Made by a program: the position numbers and the translations under genes. Below are positions 1 through 8,140 of a stretch of 17,384 nucleotides of DNA, piece by piece; position 1 is the first letter of the stretch; each line of letters starts with the position of its first letter. A model generated the notes under the pieces. It worked only from the letters and a program-made list of their open reading frames with translations. It was not told the origin of the DNA and did no database searches. The stretch lies in NCBI GenBank assembly GCA_910587785.1, contig CAJUOA010000073.1:1-17384 (forward strand), given 5' to 3'. This stretch comes from an uncultured Oscillospiraceae bacterium. GTDB taxonomy: Bacteria > Bacillota > Clostridia > Oscillospirales > Oscillospiraceae.

Positions 1-1629
1 ACCTGGACCTTCAAGCTCCGCGACGACATCGTCTGGGTGGACGTCAACGGCAACGAGAAGGCCAAGACCACCTCCGCCGACTGGATGACCAGTCTGGAGT
101 GGGTCCTCAACTACCACAAGAACGGCTCCCTGAACAGCTCCATGCCCCGGGAGCTCATCGCCGGCGCTGAGGAGTATTTCCAGGCCACCAAAGCGATGGA
201 TGAGGCCGAGGCCCTGGAGCTGAAGGCCACCGGCGAGCTCTTCACCAGCACCGTGGGCATCGAGACCCCCGACGAGTACACCATCGTCTACCACTGCTCC
301 AAGGTTGCCCCCTATTTTGACTCCCTTGCCGTCTCCGCCGCCCTGCTGCCGCTGAGCCAGGCCCAGATCGACGAGATGGGCATTGAGGGCGTCAAGAGCC
401 AGGACAACACCACCATGTGGTACAACGGGCCCTATGTCATCAGCGAGTTCATCATGGACAACACCAAGGTCTTCACCCCTAACCCCACCTACTGGGACAA
501 GGACTGCTACCTCTTTGACAGCGTGACCATCCTCATGCTGGACGACTCCCTGGTGGGCCAGACCATGTTTATGGCCGGTGATGTGGACACCTGCAACCTC
601 AACGAGGCCAACCTGAAGACCATCTGGGAGGACCCCAACCACGAGTGGCACAACTACCTCATTGAGCGCCGCCCCACCAAGTACTCCTTCCAGGCCCACT
701 TCAACTATGAGAAGAAGCTGCTAGACGGCTCTCTGGACACCAACTGGAACACCGCCATCGCCAACGAGGCATTCCGCAAGAGCCTGTACTACGGTCTGGA
801 TCTGACCAACATGTGGCGGCGGACCAACCAGATCCACCCCGAGAAGTGCGAGAACGTGGCCTACACCGCCCCCAACCTCTGCTTCTTCTCTGACGGCACC
901 GACTACGCCGACCGCGTCCGGGAGCTCATCGGCTACCCCGACGGCCACGGCCGTTACGACGCCGCCAAGGCGCAGGAGTACAAGGAGCAGGCCATGCAGG
1001 AGCTGGCCGGCAAGGTGCAGTTCCCCGTCCAGCTTGACCACTACATCTCCGGCGCTAGCCAGACCGCTCTGGACGGCGCTACCGTCCTCAAGGAGATCGT
1101 GGAGGCCTTGGGTTCTGACTACATCGTGTTGAACATCGAGACCTATACCACCAGCGTCTACCGCGAGGTCTACGATCCCCAACTCCACTCCTGGGCCTTC
1201 GGCTACGGCTGGGGCGCGGACTACGCCGATCCCCAGAACTTCCTGGGCCAGCAGTGCTACAAAACGGACGGCGCATACTACGAGGCCAACTACTCCCACT
1301 ACAACTCCACCGATAATCCCGAGCTCATCGCCACCTTGGAGGAGTTCACCAAGATGGTCAAGGACGCCGACGCCATCACTGACGACATGGACGCCCGGTA
1401 TGAGGCTTACGCCCAGGCTGAGGCTTTCCTGCTCGACCACGCCATCGTCATCCCCAGCAGCTATTCCGTCTCTGTGGGCATGACCAAGAGCAACGTCTGG
1501 GCCCAGAAGTACGCATCCTACGGTGCGCAGAACGGTATGTATAAAAACTACATCACCAACGCCGAGGCGCCCTTCACTACCGAGCAGATGGATCAGTTCG
1601 AGGCCGATTACAACGAGGGCCTCTATTAA
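1..1629 (+). CDS. ABC transporter family 5 substrate-binding protein (5' end outside window)
   Basis: This is the C-terminal 542 residues of an extracytoplasmic solute-binding protein of the DppA/OppA type (SBP_bac_5 family), which captures peptides or similar ligands for an ABC importer. The reading frame is open from base 1, and alignment by eye with the next gene puts the first visible residues (TWTFKLRDD) at about residue 127 of that paralogue, so the signal peptide and N-lobe start lie upstream. Long stretches match the downstream protein almost residue for residue, for example around IHPEKCENVAYT and GYGWGADYADPQNF, so the two genes are tandem paralogues. It ends at TAA and is followed within about 30 bases by a terminator, so it probably forms its own transcription unit. 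The substrate cannot be read from sequence. Confidence 0.93.
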   Translation, partial: TWTFKLRDDIVWVDVNGNEKAKTTSADWMTSLEWVLNYHKNGSLNSSMPRELIAGAEEYFQATKAMDEAEALELKATGELFTSTVGIETPDEYTIVYHCSKVAPYFDSLAVSAALLPLSQAQIDEMGIEGVKSQDNTTMWYNGPYVISEFIMDNTKVFTPNPTYWDKDCYLFDSVTILMLDDSLVGQTMFMAGDVDTCNLNEANLKTIWEDPNHEWHNYLIERRPTKYSFQAHFNYEKKLLDGSLDTNWNTAIANEAFRKSLYYGLDLTNMWRRTNQIHPEKCENVAYTAPNLCFFSDGTDYADRVRELIGYPDGHGRYDAAKAQEYKEQAMQELAGKVQFPVQLDHYISGASQTALDGATVLKEIVEALGSDYIVLNIETYTTSVYREVYDPQLHSWAFGYGWGADYADPQNFLGQQCYKTDGAYYEANYSHYNSTDNPELIATLEEFTKMVKDADAITDDMDARYEAYAQAEAFLLDHAIVIPSSYSVSVGMTKSNVWAQKYASYGAQNGMYKNYITNAEAPFTTEQMDQFEADYNEGLY

Positions 1630-1659
1630 TCGAGACGCCTCCCAGACCCGGATATAGAT

Positions 1660-1692
1660 GCGGGGGCCGCTCCGGCGGTCCCCGCTGTTTTT
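1660..1692 (+). terminator. Rho-independent terminator of the first binding-protein gene
   Basis: An 11-bp stem (1660-1670 with 1675-1685, one G-T wobble) has a 4-base loop TCCG and is followed by TGTTTTT. It lies 30 bases after the stop codon of the first substrate-binding protein. Confidence 0.85.
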
Positions 1693-1694
1693 GC

Positions 1695-1800
1695 AACACG
1701 CACAAAAATTGGGTACATCATATTGTACAAGATGTCAAATCCGCCGGGAAGATACAAAAATGCTGTAAATTGTTAGTGACTGGTGAACACGCACAAAAAT
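1695..1800 (+). repeat. Pair of 15-bp direct repeats AACACGCACAAAAAT
   Basis: Identical copies lie at 1695-1709 and 1786-1800, 91 bp apart, in the AT-richer gap between the first terminator and the promoter of the second binding-protein gene. An inverted pair TACA/TGTA (TACA-6-TGTA) lies just after the first copy, at about 1714-1727. The spacing is close to whole helical turns, so paired binding of a regulator is possible. The repeats could also be a remnant of the duplication that made the two binding-protein genes. Confidence 0.6.
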
Positions 1801-1825
1801 GAACGAATTTTGAATGAAAAATTCA

Positions 1826-1837
1826 GGAAACGTTTCC
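1826..1837 (+). promoter_or_regulatory. Possible LacI-family (CcpA-like) operator
   Basis: GGAAACGTTTCC is a perfect 12-bp palindrome with a central CG and AAACGTTT core, the pattern of LacI/GalR-family operators. It ends 6 bases before the -35 box of the promoter at 1844-1872. Which protein binds it is unknown. Confidence 0.5.
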
Positions 1838-1843
1838 GAATGC

Positions 1844-1872
1844 TTGACAAGGGGGGGTGCGCATGATATACT
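1844..1872 (+). promoter_or_regulatory. Sigma-A promoter for the second binding-protein operon
   Basis: TTGACA (1844-1849) is separated by 17 bases from TATACT (1867-1872), giving a perfect -35 and a 5/6 -10. Transcription would begin near 1879 and give a leader of about 185 nt before the start codon at 2063. The spacer contains a run of seven G. Confidence 0.85.
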
Positions 1873-1895
1873 GTTTACACAAAACAAGCGAAGCA

Positions 1896-1977
1896 TTTCC
1901 CTGGAAAGGCCGTCAAAATGGCCCTATCAGCCATTGGCCCTGCGCACCCCACCGCACAGGGCCGCGCTTTTTATTTT
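1896..1977 (+). promoter_or_regulatory. Structured leader with terminator-like hairpin (possible attenuator)
   Basis: Between the promoter and the gene lie several hairpins: TTTCC/GGAAA (1896-1907), AATGGC/GCCATT (1917-1935), and GGCCCTG (1936-1942) pairing with CAGGGCC (1957-1963). The last is followed by GCGC and a TTTTTATTTT run (1968-1977), as in an intrinsic terminator. A second GGCCCT at 1920-1925 could pair with the same 3' arm, so two alternative folds are possible. This is compatible with attenuation or with a short stable leader RNA. No known riboswitch or T-box consensus was recognised. Confidence 0.5.
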
Positions 1978-2062
1978 GGCGGCTTCCCCATCGAGCGAGC
2001 GTTATGGAGTCCGGGGAAATACCTCTCTTTTTTGTAATATTTTTGGACAGGAGAGACACACG

Positions 2063-4066
2063 ATGAAGAAAAAGGGAACCAGACTGCTGGCTCTGCTGCT
2101 TGCGGCCATGATGGTCCTCACCGCCTGCGGCGGTGGCGGCGAGCCAAAACAGCCCGACACCACCGACACTCCCCCTGCCACCACCGACGGAGAGACCCCG
2201 TCCACCACCCCGGAAACCCCCACCACCCCTGTCACTGACAACAAAGGCGAACCCATCAAGGACTTCGTCACCTATCAGACCGCTACCGCTGAGATGGAGA
2301 CCCTCTTCACCCTGTACAGCGAGAGCGCCGGCGACCTGGACTACCTGACCAACTGCATCGCCGGCCTGCTGGAGATCGACAACCGCGGCAAGTTCCTCCC
2401 CGCCATCGCCAAGGAGTGGGAGACTCCCGATGAGGGCAAGACCTGGACCTTCCACCTCCGTGACGACGTGGTCTGGGTGGACGTCAACGGCAATGAGATG
2501 GCCAAGTGCACCTCCAAGGACTGGCTGACCAGCCTGGAGTACGTCCTCAACTGGCACAAGAACTCCGGCCGCAACAGCTCCATGCCCCGCATGATGATTG
2601 CCGGCGCGGAGGAGTACTTTAAGACCGTCGAGGCTATGGACGAGGCCGAGGCCCTGGAGCTCAACTGCGACAGCGACCTCTTCAAGAACACCGTCGGCAT
2701 CGAGGCCCCGGATGACTACACCCTGGTCTACCACTGCGTGAGCAACATGCTCTACTTCGACTCCTTGGCCGTCTCCGCCGCCCTGATGCCCCTCAACCAG
2801 GGCCAGCTGGACGCTGTGGGCGTGGGCAGTGAGATGAACTCCATCGAGAACACCGACCTCTGGTACAACGGTCCCTACATCATGACCGAGTACATCCAGA
2901 ACAATTCCAAGACCTTCACCCGCAACGAGAGCTACTATGACAAGGACTGCACCCTCTTCGACACCGTCACCGTCCTCATGGTTGACGACGTCCTCATGGG
3001 CCAGCAGCTGTTCATGAACGGCGAGGTGGACATCGCGCCTCTCTCTGAATCCAACCTGCGCACCATCTACGGCGACCCCAACAACGAGTGGTATGAGCAC
3101 CTGGTTGAAGGCCGTCCCAGCAAGTACTCCTATCAGGCCCACTTCAACTTCCACAAGAAGCTGGACGACGGCTCCGAGGATGACAACTGGAACAACGCCA
3201 TCGCCAACACGGCCTTCCGCCAGAGCATCTACTACGGCATGGACCTGACCAACTACTGGGCCCGCACCAACTTCATCCACCCCGAGAAGTGCGAGAACGT
3301 GGCCTACACCATGAAGGGCCTGCTGTACTTCTCCGACGGCACCGACTACGTTGAGCACGTCTGGGAGAAGATCGGCCTGCCCGACGGCCGCGGCCGCTAT
3401 GACGCTACCAAGGCCCAGCAGCTCGTGGAACAGGCCAAGCAGGAACTGGAGGGCAAGGTCACCTTCCCCGTCCAGCTCGACCACTGGATCGCCGCCTCCA
3501 ACCAGAACAGCCTGGACCAGGCCGTGGTCCTCAAGGAGATCATTGAGGCCATCGGCGGCCCCGAGTACATCACCTTGAACATCCGCACTTACGCCACCAG
3601 CCTGAAGAAGGAAGTCACCGACTTCCGCCTGCACTGCTGGAGCTTCGGCAACGGCTGGGGCGCGGACTACGCTGACCCCGAGAACTTCCTCTTCCAGGAG
3701 CTCTATGATGATGCCGGTGCTCTGTACTCCATGAACACCTCCTTCATCAACGAGGCCACTGATCCCCAGCTCATCGAGGACTACAAGACCTACACCGCCA
3801 TGGTCCGCGAGGCCGCAGGCATCTATGACAAGGATGAGCGCTATGAGAAGTTCGCCGAGGCCGAGGCTTTCATGCTCGACAAGGCCTTCGTCGTCCCCGT
3901 CCTCTATCAGGTCAACTGGCGTCTGACCAAGGTCAATGCCTACACCCAGAAGTACGCCATGTTCGGTATGCAGAACAACATGTGGAAGAACTGGGAGACC
4001 TCTACTGAGCCCTACACCACGGAGCAGTACACCCAGCTGGAGGCTGCTTTCAACGCCGGCAACTAA
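2063..4066 (+). CDS. ABC transporter family 5 substrate-binding lipoprotein
   Basis: This 667-residue extracytoplasmic binding protein of the DppA/OppA type (SBP_bac_5) would deliver peptides or a related ligand to the permease encoded just downstream. ATG 2063 was chosen because AGGAGAG (2049-2055) sits 7 bases upstream and the protein then begins with a lipoprotein signal: KKK, a hydrophobic core and the lipobox LTAC with Cys22 as lipidation site. Longer in-frame starts at 1814 would run through the promoter. A Gly/Pro/Thr-rich linker covers about residues 23-62, and the bilobed binding domain fills the rest. It is a close paralogue of the upstream binding protein. The gene is followed by a GC hairpin and then permease genes, the layout in which the binding protein is made in excess. 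The ligand is unknown. Confidence 0.95.
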   Translation: MKKKGTRLLALLLAAMMVLTACGGGGEPKQPDTTDTPPATTDGETPSTTPETPTTPVTDNKGEPIKDFVTYQTATAEMETLFTLYSESAGDLDYLTNCIAGLLEIDNRGKFLPAIAKEWETPDEGKTWTFHLRDDVVWVDVNGNEMAKCTSKDWLTSLEYVLNWHKNSGRNSSMPRMMIAGAEEYFKTVEAMDEAEALELNCDSDLFKNTVGIEAPDDYTLVYHCVSNMLYFDSLAVSAALMPLNQGQLDAVGVGSEMNSIENTDLWYNGPYIMTEYIQNNSKTFTRNESYYDKDCTLFDTVTVLMVDDVLMGQQLFMNGEVDIAPLSESNLRTIYGDPNNEWYEHLVEGRPSKYSYQAHFNFHKKLDDGSEDDNWNNAIANTAFRQSIYYGMDLTNYWARTNFIHPEKCENVAYTMKGLLYFSDGTDYVEHVWEKIGLPDGRGRYDATKAQQLVEQAKQELEGKVTFPVQLDHWIAASNQNSLDQAVVLKEIIEAIGGPEYITLNIRTYATSLKKEVTDFRLHCWSFGNGWGADYADPENFLFQELYDDAGALYSMNTSFINEATDPQLIEDYKTYTAMVREAAGIYDKDERYEKFAEAEAFMLDKAFVVPVLYQVNWRLTKVNAYTQKYAMFGMQNNMWKNWETSTEPYTTEQYTQLEAAFNAGN

Positions 4067-4097
4067 GCTGACCCGGCCTATTACACCATCCAACGCC

Positions 4098-4128
4098 CCC
4101 TCCCCCCCGCCTCCAGGCGGGGGGAGGG
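4098..4128 (+). promoter_or_regulatory. Intergenic GC hairpin between binding protein and permease genes
   Basis: A very strong stem pairs 4098-4111 (CCCTCCCCCCCGCC) with 4116-4128 (GGCGGGGGGAGGG), with one bulged C and the loop TCCA. No T run follows, so it is not a classical terminator. In binding-protein operons such hairpins are known to stabilise the upstream mRNA or to cause partial termination, which keeps the binding protein above the membrane components. That role is inferred here. Confidence 0.65.
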
Positions 4129-4184
4129 TACAAAGAACCCTTGCACACCCGACCAGAATGAGCGGAAAATAAGGAAGAACGATT

Positions 4185-5135
4185 ATGGTTAAATATTCAA
4201 TCACAAGACTCTTACAGTCGGCCGTGACCGTCCTGATCGTCGCCACCATCGTGTTCCTGCTGATGCGTGCGCTCCCCACGGACTACTTCTTCACCGAAGA
4301 GGAAGTCATGAAGCTCACCGAGCAGCAGAAGCAAGACCGTCTGGAGGCGGCAGGTCTGAACGACCCCGTTGCCCAACAACTTCTGCGCTTCTATAACGAG
4401 CTTCTCCACGGCGACCTGGGCAAGTCCCGGCGTATCCGCGTCGACAAGCCCGTTATCGAGATCATTCAGGAGCGCTTCCCGGTGTCCATGAAGCTGGGCC
4501 TCATCTCCCTGGGGATCTCCCTGGTCCTTGGTATCGCCCTGGGCATCCTCCAGGTGCTCAACAAGGAGGGACCGCTGGACCACTTAGGCATGATATACAC
4601 CATCTTCGTCAACGCGGTGCCGCCGCTAGTGACGTACTCACTGGTGCTGATGTTCGGCGCGAAGGTGCTGGACCTGCCCAGTATGTTCTCCAAGCGCAAT
4701 GAACTCCAGAGCAGTATCATGCCCGTGGTCTGCCTGTCCCTGAGTTCTATCGCCCACTACGCCATGTGGACCCGCCGGTACATGGTTGACGAGCTCAACA
4801 AGGACTACCTGCGGCTGTGCCGCGTCAAGGGTATGCCCACCAAGGACATCATGATCAAGCACGTGCTGAAAAACGCCTTTGTGCCTCTGATCGCCTATAT
4901 CCCGGCATCCATTCTGTTCACCATCGGCGGCTCCCTGCTGGTGGAGCGCTTCTTCGGCATCCCCGGCATGGGCCCCCTGCTGGTGGACTCCATCGGCCGC
5001 TATGACACGCCGCTGGTCCAGGGCCTGGTGGTCCTCTACGCAAGCATGAGCGTCATCGGCGTGTTCCTGGGCGACGTGATGATGACCGTTATGGACCCGC
5101 GCATCAAACTCACCGGAAAGGGGGATACCCGATAA
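4185..5135 (+). CDS. ABC transporter permease, DppB/OppB-like
   Basis: This 316-residue inner-membrane subunit forms half of the translocation channel of a peptide-type ABC importer. About six membrane segments are seen, near residues 10-30, 103-125, 135-160, 178-196, 236-256 and 280-300. The cytoplasmic EAA-type loop that contacts the ATPases is clear at about 207-231 (DYLRLCRVKGMPTKDI...KNA), followed by the family's VERFFGIPGMGPLLVDSI segment. The periplasmic stretch after the first helix (about 31-100) is charged, as is usual for DppB. AAGGAAG precedes the ATG by about 7 bases. Its TAA overlaps the ATG of the next permease by one base (TAATG), showing translational coupling. Confidence 0.93.
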   Translation: MVKYSITRLLQSAVTVLIVATIVFLLMRALPTDYFFTEEEVMKLTEQQKQDRLEAAGLNDPVAQQLLRFYNELLHGDLGKSRRIRVDKPVIEIIQERFPVSMKLGLISLGISLVLGIALGILQVLNKEGPLDHLGMIYTIFVNAVPPLVTYSLVLMFGAKVLDLPSMFSKRNELQSSIMPVVCLSLSSIAHYAMWTRRYMVDELNKDYLRLCRVKGMPTKDIMIKHVLKNAFVPLIAYIPASILFTIGGSLLVERFFGIPGMGPLLVDSIGRYDTPLVQGLVVLYASMSVIGVFLGDVMMTVMDPRIKLTGKGDTR

Positions 5136-6058
5136 TGGCAAGCAAGCAGGACGAACTGTTCCGATTCGTAGAATACTCCCCGGAGAACGCCGAACGCATC
5201 GGGTACTCCAACTACTCCTACTGGCGCTCGGTCATGCAGAACTTCTTAAAGCGCAAGAGCGCGGTGTTCATGCTCTTCGTCTTTGTGGGTCTGGTAATTT
5301 TCTCCTTCATCGCCCTGGCGATCGGCAAGTACGACTGGGCGACGCTGGTGACCAACACGGACCTTGCCTTCCACAAGCCCGACGGCGAGTACTGGTTCGG
5401 CTGTGACAACCTGGGCCGCGACTATTGGTGCCAGGTGTGGTACTCCATGCAGACCTCCGTGAAGCTGGCGGCCCTGGTGGGCGGCGGCGAGTGCGTGCTG
5501 GGCATCGTCATCGGGTGCCTGTGGGGCTATGTCCGCTGGCTGGACCGGCCCATCACCGAGCTCTACAACATCATCAACAACGTGCCCATGATCATCTATC
5601 TGACCCTCATCGCCCTGATTTTCCGGGGCCTGAGCTTCCCCGTCATGTGTATCACCCTGATTGCCTTCGGCTGGCTGGTCATGGCGCGTAATGTGCGAAA
5701 CCTGGTCTTCATGTACCGCGACCGGGAGTACAACCTGGCTTCCCGGTGCCTGGGCACCCCCATCAGCCGCGTGCTGGTGAAGAACATCTTCCCCTACCTT
5801 ATCAGCGTTATCGTTTTGCGTCTGGCCCTCTCCATCCCGGGCACCATCAGCCTGGAGACCACGCTCTCCTACCTGGGTCTGGGCCTTGGCATTGAGACGC
5901 CGTCCCTGGGCATCCTTCTGCGCAACGCCCGTAACTATTTTGTGGATTATCCGTATCTGTTGGTATTCCCCGCCGTGGTCGTCGCCCTCATCACGATCAC
6001 CTTCTATCTGCTGGGTAACGCCTTCTCCGATGCGTCCGATCCGCGCAACCACGTGTAA
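5135..6058 (+). CDS. ABC transporter permease, DppC/OppC-like
   Basis: This 307-residue second channel subunit pairs with the DppB-like protein. It has the DppC layout: a soluble N-terminus, a first membrane helix at about 44-64, a periplasmic segment with the family motif YWFGCDNLGRDYW (86-98, usually FGTDxLGRD), and then further helices. The EAA-type loop is at about 197-220 (REYNLASRCLGTPISRVLVKNIFP), followed by ETTLSYLGLGLG. The start codon overlaps the previous stop and is preceded by GGAAAGGGGG. The stop is followed directly by the AAGGAGGG ribosome binding site of the next gene. The C-terminus SDASDPRNHV is typical of the family (DPR near the end). Confidence 0.93.
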   Translation: MASKQDELFRFVEYSPENAERIGYSNYSYWRSVMQNFLKRKSAVFMLFVFVGLVIFSFIALAIGKYDWATLVTNTDLAFHKPDGEYWFGCDNLGRDYWCQVWYSMQTSVKLAALVGGGECVLGIVIGCLWGYVRWLDRPITELYNIINNVPMIIYLTLIALIFRGLSFPVMCITLIAFGWLVMARNVRNLVFMYRDREYNLASRCLGTPISRVLVKNIFPYLISVIVLRLALSIPGTISLETTLSYLGLGLGIETPSLGILLRNARNYFVDYPYLLVFPAVVVALITITFYLLGNAFSDASDPRNHV

Positions 6059-6070
6059 GGAGGGACGAAC

Positions 6071-7111
6071 ATGGCAGAAAACAGACAACCTATCCTGTCC
6101 GCAAAGGATGTGGAGATCGAGTTCACCCTCCGAGGGAAGGTCCTCAAGGCCATCCGCAAGTGCTCCCTGGACCTCTATAAGGGCGAGACCCTGGCCATTG
6201 TGGGGGAGTCCGGCTCGGGCAAGAGCGTCTTTACGAAGAGCTTCCTGGGGATGCTGGACGCCAACGGCTCCATCACCGGCGGCACCATCACCTATGACGG
6301 CAACGACATCTCCAAGTATAAGACGGAGAAGCAGTGGATGGCCATCCGTGGCAAGAAGATCTCGATGGTCATGCAGGACCCGATGACCAGCCTCAACCCC
6401 CTCAAGAAGATCGGCAAGCAGATCGAGGAGAGCATCACCTACAACCAGGGGATCAAGGGGGAAGAGGCCCGGAAAATGGCCATTGAGATGCTCAGCAAGG
6501 TGGGCATCCCTGACCCGGAGCGCCGGGCAAAGCAGTACCCCCACGAGTTCTCCGGCGGGATGCGCCAGCGCGTGGTGATCGCCATTGCGGCGGCCTGCCG
6601 GCCCGACATCCTCATCTGCGACGAGCCCACCACCGCGCTGGACGTGACCATCCAGGCCCAGATCCTGGACCTGATCCGTGGCCTGCAGAAGGACCTGGAC
6701 ATGACCGTCATCTACATCACCCACGACCTGGGCGTGGTGGCCAATGTGGCCGATCGCGTGGCCGTCATGTACGCCGGACAGATCGTGGAGGTGGGCACCG
6801 TGGAGGAGATTTTCTACGACGCGTGGCATCCCTACACCTGGGCGCTGCTCAACTCCCTGCCCCAGCTGGGCGTGAAGGGGGAGGAGCTGCCCACCATTGA
6901 GGGCACCCCGCCCAACCTCTTCAACGAGGTCCACGGCGACGCCTTCGCCCCCCGGAACAAGCAGGCCCTGGCCATTGACTTCGAGGAGGAGCCTCCGTTC
7001 TTCAACGTCTCGGAGACCCACATCGCCAAGACCTGGTATCTGGACCCCCGTGCACCGAAAATCGAGCAGCCGAAGTCCATCCTTTCGCTGCGCAACAAAA
7101 TGAAGAAGTAA
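6071..7111 (+). CDS. ABC transporter ATP-binding protein, DppD/OppD-like
   Basis: This 346-residue cytoplasmic ATPase subunit energises the importer. Visible motifs are Walker A GESGSGKS (45-52), Q-loop Gln102 in MVMQDPMTSLNP, signature SGGMRQR (161-167), Walker B ILICDEPTTALDV with catalytic Glu185, and switch His218 in YITHDL. The C-terminal part with GTVEEIFYDAWHPYTWALLNSLPQ and EGTPPNL is the oligopeptide-transporter extension. The usual Cys-rich iron-sulfur-like motif of some DppD proteins is not seen. AAGGAGGG lies 6 bases before the ATG. It is coupled between the permeases and the second ATPase, with which it should form a heterodimer. Confidence 0.95.
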   Translation: MAENRQPILSAKDVEIEFTLRGKVLKAIRKCSLDLYKGETLAIVGESGSGKSVFTKSFLGMLDANGSITGGTITYDGNDISKYKTEKQWMAIRGKKISMVMQDPMTSLNPLKKIGKQIEESITYNQGIKGEEARKMAIEMLSKVGIPDPERRAKQYPHEFSGGMRQRVVIAIAAACRPDILICDEPTTALDVTIQAQILDLIRGLQKDLDMTVIYITHDLGVVANVADRVAVMYAGQIVEVGTVEEIFYDAWHPYTWALLNSLPQLGVKGEELPTIEGTPPNLFNEVHGDAFAPRNKQALAIDFEEEPPFFNVSETHIAKTWYLDPRAPKIEQPKSILSLRNKMKK

Positions 7112-7125
7112 GGAGGTAAGATGCG

Positions 7126-8061
7126 ATGGCAGAGAGAGAAAAACTCATTGAACTCAAAGACTTGCAGATTACCTTCGGCACCGGCCGTAAGAAGTTCGTG
7201 GCTGTCGATCACGTCAATTTCGACATCTACAAGGGGGAGACGTTCTCCCTGGTGGGTGAGTCCGGTTCCGGAAAGACCACCATCGGCCGCGCCATCACCC
7301 GGATCAACCCGGTGTCCGCCGGGGAGATCTACTTCAAGGGACAGCGCATCAGCGGGAAGATCTCCAAGGAGATGGACCTGGAGGTGATCAAGAAGTGTCA
7401 GATGATCTTCCAGGACCCCATGGCCTCCCTGAATGAGCGGGCGAAGGTGGACTATATCGTCTCCGAGGGCCTCATCAACCACCACCTGTACAAGGATGAG
7501 GACGACCGGAAGCGGAAGGTGGAGTATGCCCTGCGGGAAGTGGGCCTTCTGCCGGAGTTCGCTTCCCGGTTCCCCCACGAGTTCTCCGGCGGACAGCGGC
7601 AGCGGATCGGCATCGCCCGTGCGCTGATCATGGAGCCGGAGTTCGTGGTGGCCGACGAGCCGATCTCGGCTCTGGACGTGTCCATCCGGGCCCAGGTGCT
7701 CAATCTGCTCAATAAGTTGAAGAAGAGCCGCGGGCTGACGTATCTGTTCATTGCCCACGATTTGTCGGTGGTGCGCTTTATCTCCGACCGGATCGCGGTT
7801 ATCAGCAAGGGTCGGATCGTGGAGCTTGCGGAGGCGGAGGAGCTCTTCCTCCACCCCCTGCACCCCTACACGAAGGCGCTGCTCTCCGCAGTGCCCATCC
7901 CGGACCCCCAGCTGGAGAAGCAGAAGAAGCTTCTGGTCTACGACCCCTCCATCCACGACTACAGCACTGACAAGCCCGTCTGGGAGGAGATCCTGCCGGG
8001 TCACTTCATCTATGGCAACAAGAAGGAGCTGGAGCAGTACCGCCGGGAGGTCCAGGCATAA
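7126..8061 (+). CDS. ABC transporter ATP-binding protein, DppF/OppF-like
   Basis: This 311-residue second ATPase is expected to heterodimerise with the DppD-like protein. Motifs seen are Walker A GESGSGKTT (44-52), Q-loop Gln96 in MIFQDPMASLN, signature SGGQRQR (154-160), Walker B FVVADEPISALDV with Glu178, and switch His211 in FIAHDLSVV. The C-terminal LHPLHPYTKALLSAVPIPDP segment is typical of OppF/DppF. The start at 7126 fits AAGGAGGT (7110-7117) 8 bases away. An ATG at 7121 is in another frame. The gene ends the transporter set proper. A long hairpin and a small membrane-protein gene follow. Confidence 0.95.
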   Translation: MAEREKLIELKDLQITFGTGRKKFVAVDHVNFDIYKGETFSLVGESGSGKTTIGRAITRINPVSAGEIYFKGQRISGKISKEMDLEVIKKCQMIFQDPMASLNERAKVDYIVSEGLINHHLYKDEDDRKRKVEYALREVGLLPEFASRFPHEFSGGQRQRIGIARALIMEPEFVVADEPISALDVSIRAQVLNLLNKLKKSRGLTYLFIAHDLSVVRFISDRIAVISKGRIVELAEAEELFLHPLHPYTKALLSAVPIPDPQLEKQKKLLVYDPSIHDYSTDKPVWEEILPGHFIYGNKKELEQYRREVQA

Positions 8062-8073
8062 AAGTGCAGACTG

Positions 8074-8106
8074 GGAGGACGTCAGCCGTACCGGCTGGCG
8101 TCCTCC
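8074..8106 (+). promoter_or_regulatory. Hairpin after the last ATPase gene
   Basis: A 14-bp stem pairs 8074-8087 with 8093-8106 (GGAGGACG/CGTCCTCC, one T-G wobble, CAGCC/GGCTG) around the loop GTACC. It lies 12 bases after the stop at 8061. No T run follows, so it is more likely a 3' stabiliser or partial terminator than a full terminator. The next gene begins 34 bases later on the same strand. Confidence 0.55.
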
Positions 8107-8140
8107 TCCGTGTGAAAAACCCAAAACGAAGGAGCGAAGC

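Noticed and set aside
1814..2062. Upstream in-frame extension of the second binding protein
   Set aside because: It would run through the promoter and leader. The lipoprotein signal and ribosome binding site fix the start at 2063.
1913..4279. Very long open frame on the - strand (788 codons)
   Set aside because: It lies antisense to the clear binding-protein gene. Its translation is Val/Gly/Leu/His-rich without family features, a by-product of GC-rich codon use.
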